A stretch of 64,000 bases of DNA from Coriobacteriaceae bacterium. GTDB lineage: Bacteria > Actinomycetota > Coriobacteriia > Coriobacteriales > Coriobacteriaceae. Under the pieces are notes generated by a model. The model did no database searches, had not been told where the DNA came from, and saw only the letters and a program-made list of their open reading frames with translations. The stretch lies in the NCBI GenBank assembly GCA_015062655.1, contig SUUG01000018.1:186001-250000 (forward strand). Reading direction: 5' to 3'. Of the stretch, positions 39,179 through 48,225 are shown in pieces. The translations under genes were made by a program, and so were the position numbers. How positions within the stretch are numbered: the stretch's first letter is position 1; each line of letters starts with the position of its first letter.

Positions 39179-39732
39179 ATCCCTTCCGTGAGGACGATAT
39201 GGCGGAAGGCGCCGTCCTCGTACACGCCGCAGCTGTTCGAGCCGTCTTTTGGGATGGACACGCTCCCGGGGTTGAACGCCCAGATCCCGGGATGGGCGTC
39301 GCAGGCCTGGTTCACCTTCACGTGCGTGTGCCCGAAAACCACGGCCGCGCCCGGCGCCAGATGCGGCAGCCGGTCGACGCTGTTGTGGAACCCGGCGCCG
39401 AACACGTGGCCGTGCGTGAGGAGGATCTCGCGGCCGCGGGCGTCGACGATCTGGGCGAAATCGGCCATGAGCGGGAAATCGAGGACCATCTGATCGACCT
39501 CGGAGTCGCAGTTCCCGCGCACCGCCGTGAGCGGGATGCTAGACGCGAGGTCGTTCAGCAGCGGGATCACGCGGCTGGGATCGTACTCGCGCGGCAGGTT
39601 GTTGCGCGGGCCGTGGTAGAGCAGGTCTCCGAGGAGCGCGATGCGGTCGGGTCGCTCCCGCTCGACGGCGGTCATGAGGCGCTCGGCCCAAAAAGCCGAG
39701 CCGTGGATATCCGAGGCGATGAGAATCTTCAT
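39175..39732 (-). CDS. YfcE/MJ0936-family metallophosphoesterase
   Basis: 185 residues, all five metallophosphoesterase motifs: DIHGS (8-12), GDLLYHGPRN, GNCD, LTHGH and GHTH. Cytoplasmic phosphodiesterase of YfcE type with two metals; the natural substrate of this family is uncertain. ATG 39732 is chosen because MKILIASDIHG is the standard start and GGAAAG precedes it. Overlaps mazG by the ATGTGA junction, suggesting a two-gene operon. Confidence 0.88.
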   Translation of the reverse strand: MKILIASDIHGSAFWAERLMTAVERERPDRIALLGDLLYHGPRNNLPREYDPSRVIPLLNDLASSIPLTAVRGNCDSEVDQMVLDFPLMADFAQIVDARGREILLTHGHVFGAGFHNSVDRLPHLAPGAAVVFGHTHVKVNQACDAHPGIWAFNPGSVSIPKDGSNSCGVYEDGAFRHIVLTEGM

Positions 39733-39809
39733 GGGCTTCCTTTCCGTCGCGGGACCGGTGCGCGGCCCCGGACCCATCCTAGCGCACAGGGCTCCCCCAA
39801 ACGCAAGAC

Positions 39810-39845
39810 GCCTCCCGTCCCTGGCTGCACACGGGGACGGGAGGC
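39810..39845 (-). terminator. Hairpin after GH20 gene
   Basis: GCCTCCCGTCCC/GGGACGGGAGGC stem of 12 bp with a 12-base loop, 45-80 bases after the hexosaminidase stop on the minus strand. Confidence 0.7.
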
Positions 39846-39889
39846 TCAGAGGATGGGTCATCGGTCCGGATGCCCGGGCCGCTGATACC

Positions 39890-42800
39890 TTAGCGGTTGG
39901 CGCGGCGGCGGATCGTCACCGCAGCGCAGATCGAGGCGGCGGAGGCCACGGCGGCCACGCCAATAAGGATGAGGGAGGCGTCTCCGGTCTTGGGGAGCGC
40001 GGAGCGGACGGGCTTGCGCGGGCCGCGCGTCTTGGGCGCGGTGGACTTGGTCGTCTCATCCGAGGTCGGGGCCTTGGTGCTGTCAGAGTCCGCGGGGTCG
40101 CGGTCGTCCTGATCGCCCGTGGTGCCGGGGCCCTTCGGGTCCTCGGAGCCGGTGCCGGGGTTCTCGGGGTCGACGCTCCTCACGCGCACCGTGAAGTCGT
40201 GGACGTTCGTCGTGCCCGTGTATGCTCCTGTGCCGCGTGCGACCACGGTGGCCGGGCCCTCGTCGGTGTTGCCGTCGTACTCGAGGGTGTAATCCTCCCC
40301 GTAGGTGAGGACCGTGCCGGAAGAGGCGTCAGCCGCGCGGAAGGCCGCGCCCTCGCCCGCGAGCGTGACCGTGAGCTGGCCGGGCTCGAACGTCGCCGGG
40401 TGCTCGGCGTTGACGGCATCCACCTCGAGCACCGCGGGGCCGGTGAGCGTCGCCGCCGAGAGATTGATCGGCTCCGGCTCGGGCTCGGGCGCAGGAGCCA
40501 CCGTGACCGTGACCTTATCGCTCACCGTCTGGCCGGACGCCGTGAACGTCACAGTGCCCCCGTGCGTGCCTTCCCCGGGCAGCTCCGCCAAGACGAGCTC
40601 CCAGATGCCGTTCTGAGCGCGATTGTTGTTGTTATCCGGATTCGGAGCCCGATAGGGCCTGTCCTGCTTGACCGTGAGGTCAGACGTGGTCCCGTCATCC
40701 CAGGTGATCGTTGCGGACACCGCGTCAGCCGCGGTCATCGGCAGGTAGCCGTAGGCAACCGTCAGGCCGCCCTCGTCGCCGACCTGCGCCGTGGCGTCGG
40801 TGGCGGCGAGCACCGCCTTGTTCACCAGGCCGTCCTCCGCGTAGAAGTCGGCCCCGTGCAGGGTGAGCGCGGGCACCGTGGCGGCGAGGCGACGCTTGAG
40901 ATCGGCGAGCTTGCCGGTGCGGCGCGCCTGCGGGGTCCACGCGACCTCGGCGAGCGCCATGGCGCGCGGGTAGGACGGCATGAAGAAGTCCTGGATACCG
41001 CGGACGTGCTCGTTCCACATCGCGCCCTCGACGCCGCGCATCGCGGCCTCCTCGACGCCCATCATCGCCACGGGGTCGTAATCGTAGAAGCCGGAGAGGT
41101 TCGCGTTCCCCGCCCAGGTGGCGCCCCAGATCGACGCGCCGGCCTTTTGCGGGAAGTACGCCTGCGCGGCCTTGGAGAAGATCACCTTCGCGCCCTTGGT
41201 GCGGGTGGCCTCGACCGTCTGCCTCATATCCGAGGTCCAGTACTGGATGGTGTCGTTCTCCTTGATCTCACCGCCGCCCGTGGGCCACTCGTTCCATCCG
41301 ATGGGAGTGAGCCCCTTGCCGCGCAGCATCTCGCCCGCCTTGGTGAGGAAGCGGCCGGCAGCGCCGGGGTGCTTTTTGTCCATCACATGCGTCTCGTCGC
41401 CTCCCATGTGGAAGTAGCCGGAGCCCGTGATCTGGGACACCTGATCCACCACATGGTTGAGGAAGGTCCAGGTCGCGTCGCTCGTGGGGTCGAGGTAGGA
41501 GTTGCCCACGTCGCCCGTGCTCTGCGTCGGCGCCGTGATGTAGCGCGTCGGGTCGGTGATCGCCTCGCCCGTGGCCGGGTCGACCGTCCCGTTATGGGAG
41601 GAGCCCGCGGTGTTCAGCTCGGGGATCGCGTGCAGGATGGCCTGGGAGTGCCCGGGCATGTCGATCTCGGGGACGACCTTGATATGGTGCTCCGCCGCAT
41701 GGGCGACGATCGCACGGAGGTCATCTTGGGTGTAGTACCCGGGGATGCCGGGGTTGGCCTGCTGCTTGGTGGTTCCCATCGCCGTCTTGCTCGAAATCGC
41801 GGTGAGGCGCGTGTAGTCGATGGTGTCGCCCTCGGCGCGGCCCTCGTTGGTGATCTCGATGCGCCAGCCCTGGTCGTCGGCCAGGTGCAGGTGCAGGTAG
41901 GAGAGCTTGTACATCGCCATGACGTCGATGGCCTGCTTGACCTCGTCCACCGTGAAGAACGAGCGGGCGGGGTCGAGCATGATGCCGCGGTACTCGAAGC
42001 GCGGCGCGTCCTCGATGGCGAGCGCCGGCACCGTCCACGGGCCGTTCGTGACGAAGGAGGCCACCGAGAAGGGGCCGAAGAGCTGGTAGATGGTCTGGGC
42101 ACCATTGAACAGGCCATGCGCGGAGTGGGCTGTGAGGCTCATGCCCGCGTTCGTGACCTCGATCGCGTACGCCTCGCTCGCAGCGTCGGGGGCGACGATG
42201 GAGAGCGTGATGTCAGCCACGTCGTCAGAGGAGGACGCGACGACCGGGAGCTTGTAGCCGGTGGAGGCGCGCAGCGTCGCGGCGAGCTTCTCGGCCTCGG
42301 CGGCCGCCTCTCCGGAAGCGACGATCTCGGATGCGGGATCGAGCGTGAAGCCCTCGCCCTCGCCCGGCGTGTAGGTCGCCGGAGCCGGGACGACCGCCGG
42401 CAGGTCGGACGCCGTCATCGGGGGCTTGGCCTCCCAGGCGCCGTGGATCTCGACCTCCCAGATACCCACCGACCACTGGCTGTTGCGCGCCGTCACGTGC
42501 ACGCGCACATGGCGGGCCACCGCGCCGGAGAGGTCCGTCTTGACCGTCTCGGAGGGGCTGGTCTGCTTCACCGCGGGCGCGGCGGGGGTCCACACGACGC
42601 CGTCGTCCGACGTCTCGATCGTGTAGCTCGTGCCGTACTGCTTGCCCCAAGTGACCGTCACGTCGTCGATCTTGGCGCGGGCGCCCAGGTCGACGGCGAG
42701 CCAGACCTCGTCGGCCTTGTCAGCCGACCAACGGCTCGCATCCGGGGCGCGGAAGTTGGCCCCCGCCTCGCGGAAGGCGCGGTCGCCGCCGACGTTGCCG

Positions 42801-42997
42801 TCGATCGCGAGCTCGGGACCCCATTGGCCGGGGAGCTCCTGCCCCGAGGCCGTGGCCGTGGCGGCCTCGGTCACCAGGTTCTGACTGCCGCCTTCTGCCC
42901 GGGCGCTTGGGATGAACCCGGGTAGGGAGAGGATCAGGACGCCCAGCAGGGCGGCGACCACCCCCAGGATTGATCGGCGGATCGAGAGATGCCTCAT
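39890..42997 (-). CDS. Cell-wall-anchored GH20 beta-N-acetylhexosaminidase
   Basis: 1035 residues, secreted and wall-bound. Signal peptide 1-34 (cleavage near SARA-EGG). An F5/8 type C-like carbohydrate module (about 50-185) and a GH20b domain (about 195-320) precede the GH20 catalytic barrel (about 325-700) with the Asp-Glu pair in GYFHMGGDETH near 533-534. After Ig-like domains and an acidic Asp/Thr-rich spacer comes the sortase signal LPKTG at 1001-1005, a membrane helix and RRRANR. It releases terminal GlcNAc/GalNAc from mucin-type or peptidoglycan glycans. ATG 42997 follows GGAAGGAG. No sortase is in the window. Promoter palindromes suggest LacI-type control. Confidence 0.92.
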   Translation of the reverse strand: MRHLSIRRSILGVVAALLGVLILSLPGFIPSARAEGGSQNLVTEAATATASGQELPGQWGPELAIDGNVGGDRAFREAGANFRAPDASRWSADKADEVWLAVDLGARAKIDDVTVTWGKQYGTSYTIETSDDGVVWTPAAPAVKQTSPSETVKTDLSGAVARHVRVHVTARNSQWSVGIWEVEIHGAWEAKPPMTASDLPAVVPAPATYTPGEGEGFTLDPASEIVASGEAAAEAEKLAATLRASTGYKLPVVASSSDDVADITLSIVAPDAASEAYAIEVTNAGMSLTAHSAHGLFNGAQTIYQLFGPFSVASFVTNGPWTVPALAIEDAPRFEYRGIMLDPARSFFTVDEVKQAIDVMAMYKLSYLHLHLADDQGWRIEITNEGRAEGDTIDYTRLTAISSKTAMGTTKQQANPGIPGYYTQDDLRAIVAHAAEHHIKVVPEIDMPGHSQAILHAIPELNTAGSSHNGTVDPATGEAITDPTRYITAPTQSTGDVGNSYLDPTSDATWTFLNHVVDQVSQITGSGYFHMGGDETHVMDKKHPGAAGRFLTKAGEMLRGKGLTPIGWNEWPTGGGEIKENDTIQYWTSDMRQTVEATRTKGAKVIFSKAAQAYFPQKAGASIWGATWAGNANLSGFYDYDPVAMMGVEEAAMRGVEGAMWNEHVRGIQDFFMPSYPRAMALAEVAWTPQARRTGKLADLKRRLAATVPALTLHGADFYAEDGLVNKAVLAATDATAQVGDEGGLTVAYGYLPMTAADAVSATITWDDGTTSDLTVKQDRPYRAPNPDNNNNRAQNGIWELVLAELPGEGTHGGTVTFTASGQTVSDKVTVTVAPAPEPEPEPINLSAATLTGPAVLEVDAVNAEHPATFEPGQLTVTLAGEGAAFRAADASSGTVLTYGEDYTLEYDGNTDEGPATVVARGTGAYTGTTNVHDFTVRVRSVDPENPGTGSEDPKGPGTTGDQDDRDPADSDSTKAPTSDETTKSTAPKTRGPRKPVRSALPKTGDASLILIGVAAVASAASICAAVTIRRRANR

Positions 42998-43050
42998 GCG
43001 CGGCTCCTTCCAGACGTGCGGGCAAACAGCGGACCAGTGGTTGTCGTCAT

Positions 43051-43130
43051 GGACAATGAACACGTATTCCGAAAAATTCTCCTCATACGTGTTGCTATTG
43101 TCCGGTGGCTTCACTTAATCGGTTAAGTAA
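43051..43130. promoter_or_regulatory. Palindromes upstream of GH20 gene, including a LacI-like operator
   Basis: An ACTTAATCGGTTAAGT palindrome with CG centre (43113-43128) matches the operator pair beside the lacI gene at 54 kb in 15 of 20 aligned bases. Between it and the gene, 43051-43067 and 43085-43103 form a long imperfect inverted repeat (GGACAAT...ATTGTCC, AACACGTAT/ATACGTGTT). The first is a candidate operator, the second a possible leader hairpin. Confidence 0.5.
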
Positions 43131-43533
43131 TCAGCGGTTTTCTCGGCAGGAGGTACGAAAACCCCGGTGATCGGCATGGGCGTATAACAATGGTATCGGC
43201 ATGTTGAGGCCCGCGCGGCGCGAGGGGGGCGGGGTTGGCATTCTGCGCCCGTGCGGTATGCGGGGAGAAGCGGCGCCGGCGATGCGGCGGCGGCGCGGCG
43301 GGCAGAGACTCGATGGCGGTGCGGTGGCCCGCCGCGGAGCGGTCGGCGGTTCGATGACGGCGTGGCGTGGTGACAAGATGCAAGCGACAACGGACCGGGG
43401 CGTTGAGCTCATCGGCAACGGTGTGGCGAATGGCGATGCGGTGCCCCGGGTATTCTGCGCCCGTGCGGTATGCGTGCCGAAATGGCGTCTCAGACGGCAC
43501 CGCCCCCTACCGCCCGGTTTTCTCACGCGTGCG
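43131..43533. other. Repeat-rich intergenic region
   Basis: No gene supported. A 22-bp direct repeat (TTCTGCGCCCGTGCGGTATG core) occurs at 43241-43262 and 43453-43474, with a weaker third relative near 43521. GTGCCG/CGGCAC near 43473-43501 could form a hairpin. Confidence 0.5.
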
Positions 43534-43905
43534 CTATGCGGAACGCGCCTCCCGATCGACCAGGTGCGCCGCGGCGGCGATGCCCACCGTGACGAGCGCT
43601 GCCGCGCAGACCGCGAAGAGCCCCATCCCCGACCGGATCGCGAGCGCGACGTTCGCGGCGCTCAACAGGAGTCCGAGGATGATGAGGGGAAGGAGCCTCA
43701 CCGCCCATGAGGGGACCACGGCGATCTTGATGCCGAAGCCACCGAGGATGACGCCGACCAGGATCTGCACAGCCATGGCTGCGAGCTGCAGCGTCTCGGG
43801 TGCGTTCCCTCCCGCGAGGAGCACGATGAGCGTCGCGACGAGGTTCGCCGCCCCCACGAGCGAGAGCGCCGAAAGCATGCGCAGGCCTTTTTGAGCTGAT
43901 GACAT
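43534..43905 (-). CDS. Small four-helix membrane protein
   Basis: 123 residues with four predicted membrane helices (about 8-30, 38-60, 66-86, 93-113) and short loops, ending in a basic DREARSA tail. No family recognised. ATG 43905 is chosen for its GGGGGAG ribosome site; the frame is open upstream. It stands alone between two repeat-rich spacers. Function unknown. Confidence 0.65.
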   Translation of the reverse strand: MSSAQKGLRMLSALSLVGAANLVATLIVLLAGGNAPETLQLAAMAVQILVGVILGGFGIKIAVVPSWAVRLLPLIILGLLLSAANVALAIRSGMGLFAVCAAALVTVGIAAAAHLVDREARSA

Positions 43906-44057
43906 GGACGCTCCCCCACAAGACGACATCGGAACGTTTTCCATTGTACCTACGACGGCCTCGATCGCATGCCCCGCCTCCGGCCCGCCGACGCCGAGCA
44001 CTCCCGCGGCAGGCGCGGCGGCCTATGCCGTCCGTCACCGCCGCGCCCGCGGCGGCC

Positions 44058-44549
44058 CATGCCGAGCGTTCGCAATACGGCCTTTTTCCGCGCCAGAAGC
44101 GGCGATCACGAACGCTCGGCACAAGGGCGGGCTGGGAGCGAGGGGCAGGTGCGGAGGGTGGCGAGGAGCGGGCGGTCGGCTCGTGGGCGAAGCGTTCGGG
44201 GCGGCGGGGCCGGCGGGCGAGGACGCGGCAGACGTCGGCATGCGCGGGGCGGCCGCGCGCCGCTGCCGCACGCGGGGCGACCCATCGCGTCGCGTTTCGG
44301 CGGAAGTGCATCGATTCGGCGTCGAGATATCGCGGAAGTGCTCGATCTATGCACCTGCGGGAAAAGGCGACGCGCCCTGACCCGCGGTCTCATCGGGCCG
44401 CTCCGCGGAGACGGGTTTCGGCGGCGCACTTCCGCCAGAACTCGACATAATCCCGCCCGCGAGCCGCGCGCTTCCCGACCCGCCGATGCCGAGCGTTCGC
44501 AATTCGGCCTTTTTCCGCGCCAAAAGCGGCGATCACGAACGCTCGGCAT
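44058..44549. repeat. Half-kilobase non-coding repeat block, copy B, bounded by palindromic repeats (copies 6 and 7)
   Basis: Palindromic repeat copies at 44058-44121 and 44486-44549 flank a segment nearly identical to 33994-34515, including the GGCGACCCATCGCGTCGCGT and AAGGCGACGCGCCCTG words. Copy B is about 30 bp shorter because a G-rich expansion present in copy A is missing. The internal 22-bp inverted repeat of copy A is degenerate here, so copy B looks older or more decayed. Confidence 0.7.
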
Positions 44550-44820
44550 CTGGCGCGCGGCGGCGAGCGGGGCTCGGCCGGGGCGCGGTGGGCGGGCGAA
44601 CAGAGCGGACAGGCAGCGATGCGCGGATGCGGCTGGCGGCAGGCGACGTGGGGAGGGGCATCTGGCGGGCGGCGGAGAGTGGGGAGGCGACGTGGGTGCG
44701 AGTGCGGAGGGTCGCGACTCGTGGGCGAAGCGGAAACGCGCCGGCGTCCGATACGGTCCGCGACGAGCAGGCGTCGGCATCGTCTGCTAGGCTAGGTTCT
44801 TCGAGACGAAAGGAGGCCGG
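44550..44820. other. GC-rich intergenic region
   Basis: About 270 bp upstream of the YgbA-like gene. The only feature is a TAGGCT/AAAGGAGG-containing stretch just before that gene (44786-44818), its probable promoter end and ribosome site. Confidence 0.4.
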
Positions 44821-45174
44821 ATGGTCCAAACGGCGGACAGCCCGCGCGCCGCTCGGAGGCGCGAGCGGGAGCAGACGGTCATCTCGCAGATGATCGCCCT
44901 CTACTGCGCCGGCCATCACGATGCCGGATCGCGCCGTGAGCGGGCGCACTGCGGTGAGCCTGTCTGCCCCGCCTGCGCTGCCCTCGACGAGGCCGCCGTC
45001 CGCCACACCGCTCGCTGCCGCCGCATGGAGACGAAGACCTCCTGCCGCGCCTGCGAGCACCACTGCTATCCACCTGCAGAAGCTGAGCAGATCCGCGCCG
45101 TCATGCGCTACGCCGGGCCGAGGATGCTGCTGCGCCACCCCGTCGCGGCCATGCGCCACCTGCTGGGTCGATAG
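44821..45174 (+). CDS. Nitrous oxide-stimulated promoter family protein (YgbA-like)
   Basis: 117 residues. The cysteine/histidine pattern of the family is complete: MIALYCAGHH, CPACAAL, CRACEHHCYPPAEAEQIRAVMRYAGPRML and the C-terminal HPVAAMRHLLG. YgbA-type proteins are small, cysteine-rich and in enterobacteria are linked to nitric-oxide stress. The role here is unknown. GAAAGGAGG precedes ATG 44821. Isolated gene. Confidence 0.88.
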   Translation: MVQTADSPRAARRREREQTVISQMIALYCAGHHDAGSRRERAHCGEPVCPACAALDEAAVRHTARCRRMETKTSCRACEHHCYPPAEAEQIRAVMRYAGPRMLLRHPVAAMRHLLGR

Positions 45175-45327
45175 ACCACGGACGGCGCCCATCGCAGCGG
45201 GGGCCATCGGTGACGCCTGACCGCGCAAGGCCCTGCGCAGGACCCTGCGTCCTCTTATGCGATGAGGCATCGCGCCCTCGCACTCGATAGCCCCCCCCCG
45301 ACAGCCCCATGCTTGATGAGAGAGAGT

Positions 45328-45493
45328 GGGTCGGTCTGACAGAAGTCCCCGTCGTGCACGTGCACAGCGGGGACTTCTGGCATTCAACACGCGCAAAAGC
45401 GCAATCTGGCTATCTTTGTTTAGGCAAACACCCATTTATTGACGCGTGAGGAGATCCGCCCGTTCACAGCGGGGACATCTGTCAGACCGACCC
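45328..45493. repeat. MITE-like element with long terminal inverted repeats
   Basis: GGGTCGGTCTGACAG (45328-45342) is exactly inverted at 45479-45493, and the match continues with few mismatches to about 32 bp per side. The left end also contains its own hairpin (AGAAGTCCCCG/CGGGGACTTCT). The centre is AT-rich (CTATCTTTGTTTAGGC) with no open frame of note. It fills most of the 393-bp spacer between the YgbA-like and ArsC-like genes, where no gene is seen. Confidence 0.6.
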
Positions 45494-45567
45494 CCTGCCG
45501 GAAGCGAAGACGGAGCGTCCCAACGCGTGCTCAGCAGCAATCGCGCCGCAAACGGACCCGCGCCCGC

Positions 45568-45939
45568 TTACAGCAGCGTCTCCTCCCAGGCCGCCTCCTT
45601 GAAGCCCACGAGCACGGTCTTCCCGCCGTCGACGATGACGAGCGGCCGCTTCACGAGCATGCCGTCGGTGGCGAGGAGCGCGAACGCGTCCTCGTCGGAC
45701 ATGCCGGCGTCGAGCTGGGCCTTCACGTTGAGCTCGCGGTACTTCATGCCGCTCGTGTTGAAGAAGCGCCGCAGCGGCAGCCCCGAGGCCTCCTGCCAGG
45801 AGGCGAGCTCGTCGGCGGTGGGGTTCTCCTCCACGATGTGGCGATCCGTGTAGGAGATGCCGTGCTCGTCGAGCCACTTCTTCGCCTTCTTGCAGGTGGA
45901 GCACTTGGGGTATTCGATGAACAGGATGGATGCGCTCAT
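45568..45939 (-). CDS. ArsC/Spx-family thioredoxin-fold protein
   Basis: 123 residues, typical length. N-terminal FIEYPKCSTCKKAKKWLDE contains the CxxC pair (Cys13, Cys16). The C-terminal RPLVIVDGGKTVLVGFKEAAW gives the arginine/proline region of the ArsC-like fold. Members are arsenate-reductase-like or Spx-like regulators; no ars genes are nearby, so a true arsenate role is unproven. ATG 45939 with AAAGGAAG upstream is preferred over the start six codons earlier. Confidence 0.87.
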   Translation of the reverse strand: MSASILFIEYPKCSTCKKAKKWLDEHGISYTDRHIVEENPTADELASWQEASGLPLRRFFNTSGMKYRELNVKAQLDAGMSDEDAFALLATDGMLVKRPLVIVDGGKTVLVGFKEAAWEETLL

Positions 45940-46009
45940 GGTGTCTTCCTTTCTCATACGGGCGCCGCAGATGGCCCGAGCCGGGGTGGCCGAACCGGGC
46001 GGGAAAGAA

Positions 46010-46246
46010 TCAGGCCAGGCGGAAGGCCGCGCCCGTGGCGTCGAACTCCGTCCGCATGCCCCGCACGAGGAAGGCCGCCGTCACGGCCTCCTGCACGCGC
46101 TCGAGCTCGACGCACGGATCCGGCTCCACCCACAAGGACTGCGCCCCGCAGGCGTCGCTCAGATGCACATGGGCATTGATGCCCGCTGCCTGGAGCTCGT
46201 CGTTCACCTCTGCTACCTGGAAGGGCGTCACGATCGGGCGCGCCAT
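46010..46246 (-). CDS. Small conserved protein, RDAC-like family
   Basis: 78 residues. VAEVNDELQAAGINAHVHLSDACGAQSLWVE resembles a short family with a (R/S)DACG(A)QS core seen in Gram-positive gut bacteria. I name it from memory of that core and am not certain. ATG 46246 follows GGCAGGTGG; the longer open frame upstream lacks a ribosome site. Located before the ArsC-like gene in the same direction, 70 bases apart. Function unknown. Confidence 0.6.
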   Translation of the reverse strand: MARPIVTPFQVAEVNDELQAAGINAHVHLSDACGAQSLWVEPDPCVELERVQEAVTAAFLVRGMRTEFDATGAAFRLA

Positions 46247-46607
46247 GGGAACCACCTGCCTCATCTTGATGCCATGACCAACGCGCCGCGAACCGAGGCC
46301 GCGGGCGCCGCATGAGCCTATGGTACCCGACCGCGGGCGTCTGAGAACCAATCGCAGCCGAGCGGCCGTCACCATGATGCCGAGCGTTCGTAATACGCCA
46401 TTTTCGCAGTAAAAAAGGCCGAATTACGAACGCTCGGCATCGGGAGCGCATGGGACGGGGCACCGCGCGAGCACCGCAGGCGCAAGCGCGCGCCAGCGTC
46501 CACGCCGTGCGTCAGGCACAAGCGCGCCGGCCGCCGGATGCACGCAGGCACGAGCGCCGCTCGCACGCCCGCCGGCCGCACGCCGCACGCCGGCCGCGCG
46601 CCGCCGG
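46247..46607. other. Intergenic region with palindromic repeat and low-complexity stretch
   Basis: Apart from the palindromic repeat copy 8, bases 46465-46605 consist of degenerate GCACGC/GCCGGCCGC words (CGCAGGCACAAGCGC, GCCGGCCGCACGCC) without coding character. Confidence 0.45.
46377..46440. repeat. Dispersed palindromic repeat, copy 8
   Basis: Arms ATGCCGAGCGTTCGTAAT and ATTACGAACGCTCGGCAT, perfect over 17-18 bp; the cleanest copy in the window. Confidence 0.9.
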
Positions 46608-46910
46608 TCAGTCGCTGAAGACGCCCTTGATCTGCTCGATCACGGCCCCGGCATCCATATGGGCGAACGCGTTGAAGTCGATGACCTCGACCCGGGTCTC
46701 GGGATACAGTGCGCGGATGAGCTCGAGCTCGAACCTCACCTGAGGCGTGAGGAGCAAAAGCTCCGCGCCCGTGCGGTTCTCCTTCGCCTGCGCCACCGAC
46801 CACGCGCTCACGCGGGCCCCGTAGCCCTCTTCGTCGATCGCGGCCTGAATCTTCTCGGCGAACAGGTGCGTCGAGGTCCCCGCCGCGCACAGCATGACAA
46901 CGGTATGCAT
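46608..46910 (-). CDS. PTS lactose/cellobiose-family subunit IIB
   Basis: 100 residues, normal for a stand-alone CelA/LacB-type IIB. Phosphorylated cysteine 8 in VVMLCAAGTSTHLF. It needs a IIA and a IIC of the same family, neither of which is in the window. It is the last gene of the fba-pfk-tpi-larA-like-pgi operon, 31 bases after pgi, suggesting that the pathway substrate enters as a sugar phosphate by a PTS whose other parts lie elsewhere. An alternative is a regulatory phosphocarrier role. Confidence 0.87.
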   Translation of the reverse strand: MHTVVMLCAAGTSTHLFAEKIQAAIDEEGYGARVSAWSVAQAKENRTGAELLLLTPQVRFELELIRALYPETRVEVIDFNAFAHMDAGAVIEQIKGVFSD

Positions 46911-46941
46911 AGCCAGTCCTTTCCTTCGGGTAGCGTCCCCG

Positions 46942-48216
46942 CTACCGGGCTCCCTTTCCGAGAGCGCGAAACATCAGCGCCTTGTACGCCTCGACCCCGG
47001 GCTGGTCGAAGGGGTTGACCCCGAGCAGCCGCCCCGAGACCGTGCAGGCGAAGGCGAACCAATAGAACAACATGCCGAGATGGCGTTCGTCAAGCCGGTC
47101 AATCTCGAGGGTCAGGCACGGGAGCACCTCGGCGTGGGCCGCGCGGGTCGCGCGGAAGCTCGCCTTGTTGATGTCCCAGAAGTCCACCCCGTCGAGGTAG
47201 CCGAAGCCGTCCGCCACATCCGTGCCACCGAGCACGAGCGAGTCGCCCGGCCCGGGCCCCGCCACATCGAGGAAGGTCTCGAACAGCAGGTGCGTGCCGT
47301 CCTGCACGAACTGGCCGAGGCTGTGGAGCTCCTCGCTATACTCAGCGGCCGAGGGGAAGAGCCCCCGCCCGTCCTTGCCCTCGCTCTCGGCGAAGAGCTG
47401 CTCGAACCACTTCGAGAACCAGCGGAACCGCGGCTCGAAGAAGCCCAGCAGCTCCATGCGGTACCCGCGCTCCCACAGGATGTTGCGGCAGGCGGCGTAG
47501 CGGTAGGCCTCGTTCTCGAGCGGGCCGTCCCCGCGGCAGGCGCGCTCCGCCTCGCGGGCGCCGTCGACGAGCGCGCGGATGTCCACCCCGCCCACGGCGA
47601 GCGGGAGCAGGTGCACCTCGGTCAGGGCCGTGAAGCGCCCTCCCACGTCCGTGGCGAACGGCACGAAGGTGTAGCCCTCATCGCGGCAGAGGTCCTCGAG
47701 CGGGCTGCCGATCGTGCCGGTGCAGACGATCCGGCGCGCGGCCTCCTCGGCCCCGTAGCGCTCGACCAGGTACTGCCGCAGCAGGCGAAACGACGAGCCC
47801 GGCTCGAGAGTCTCGAAGTTCTTCGCCACGCAGTCGATCACCACGTCGTGCCCCTCGAGGGACGCGATCACGCGGTTGAGCTCCCAGGCCGACAGCGTGT
47901 TGCCGGCGAAGACCACCCGCGCGCCGACCTCGGGCGCGAGCGCCGCCAGGGCCGCGCGCGTGGCGTTGTTGGAGCCACCGACGCCGATGAGCACGAAGGT
48001 GTCGGCGCAGGCGCGGATGCGCTCGGCAAGGGCGCAGGTCCGCTCGAGCACCTCATCGCCCGCCCAAGCGCTAACCGAGAGCCAGCCGAGCGAGTCAGCG
48101 AAGCCCTCCTCCCCCTCCTGGCAGCGGGCGAGCACGTCGGCGTGCGCGCGCCGGTAGTCATCGAGCTCGGCGGGGCTCACGAACCCTTCCGCGAACTCGG
48201 TGTTGAACCGAAGCAT
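46942..48216 (-). CDS. Glucose-6-phosphate isomerase family protein (divergent)
   Basis: 424 residues, a little shorter than Bacillus-type PGI (about 450). Family landmarks are present: TDVGGRFTALTEVHLLP, FPSAAEYSEELHSLGQFVQDG and the C-terminal NPFDQPGVEAYK with the catalytic lysine. The normally invariant GIGGSYLGAR loop reads GVGGSNNATRA (78-88), a change at the sugar-phosphate site. It probably interconverts an aldose-6-phosphate and a ketose-6-phosphate, but perhaps not glucose-6P. It starts 9 bases after the LarA-like gene. Confidence 0.85.
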   Translation of the reverse strand: MLRFNTEFAEGFVSPAELDDYRRAHADVLARCQEGEEGFADSLGWLSVSAWAGDEVLERTCALAERIRACADTFVLIGVGGSNNATRAALAALAPEVGARVVFAGNTLSAWELNRVIASLEGHDVVIDCVAKNFETLEPGSSFRLLRQYLVERYGAEEAARRIVCTGTIGSPLEDLCRDEGYTFVPFATDVGGRFTALTEVHLLPLAVGGVDIRALVDGAREAERACRGDGPLENEAYRYAACRNILWERGYRMELLGFFEPRFRWFSKWFEQLFAESEGKDGRGLFPSAAEYSEELHSLGQFVQDGTHLLFETFLDVAGPGPGDSLVLGGTDVADGFGYLDGVDFWDINKASFRATRAAHAEVLPCLTLEIDRLDERHLGMLFYWFAFACTVSGRLLGVNPFDQPGVEAYKALMFRALGKGAR

Positions 48217-48225
48217 CGGACGCTC

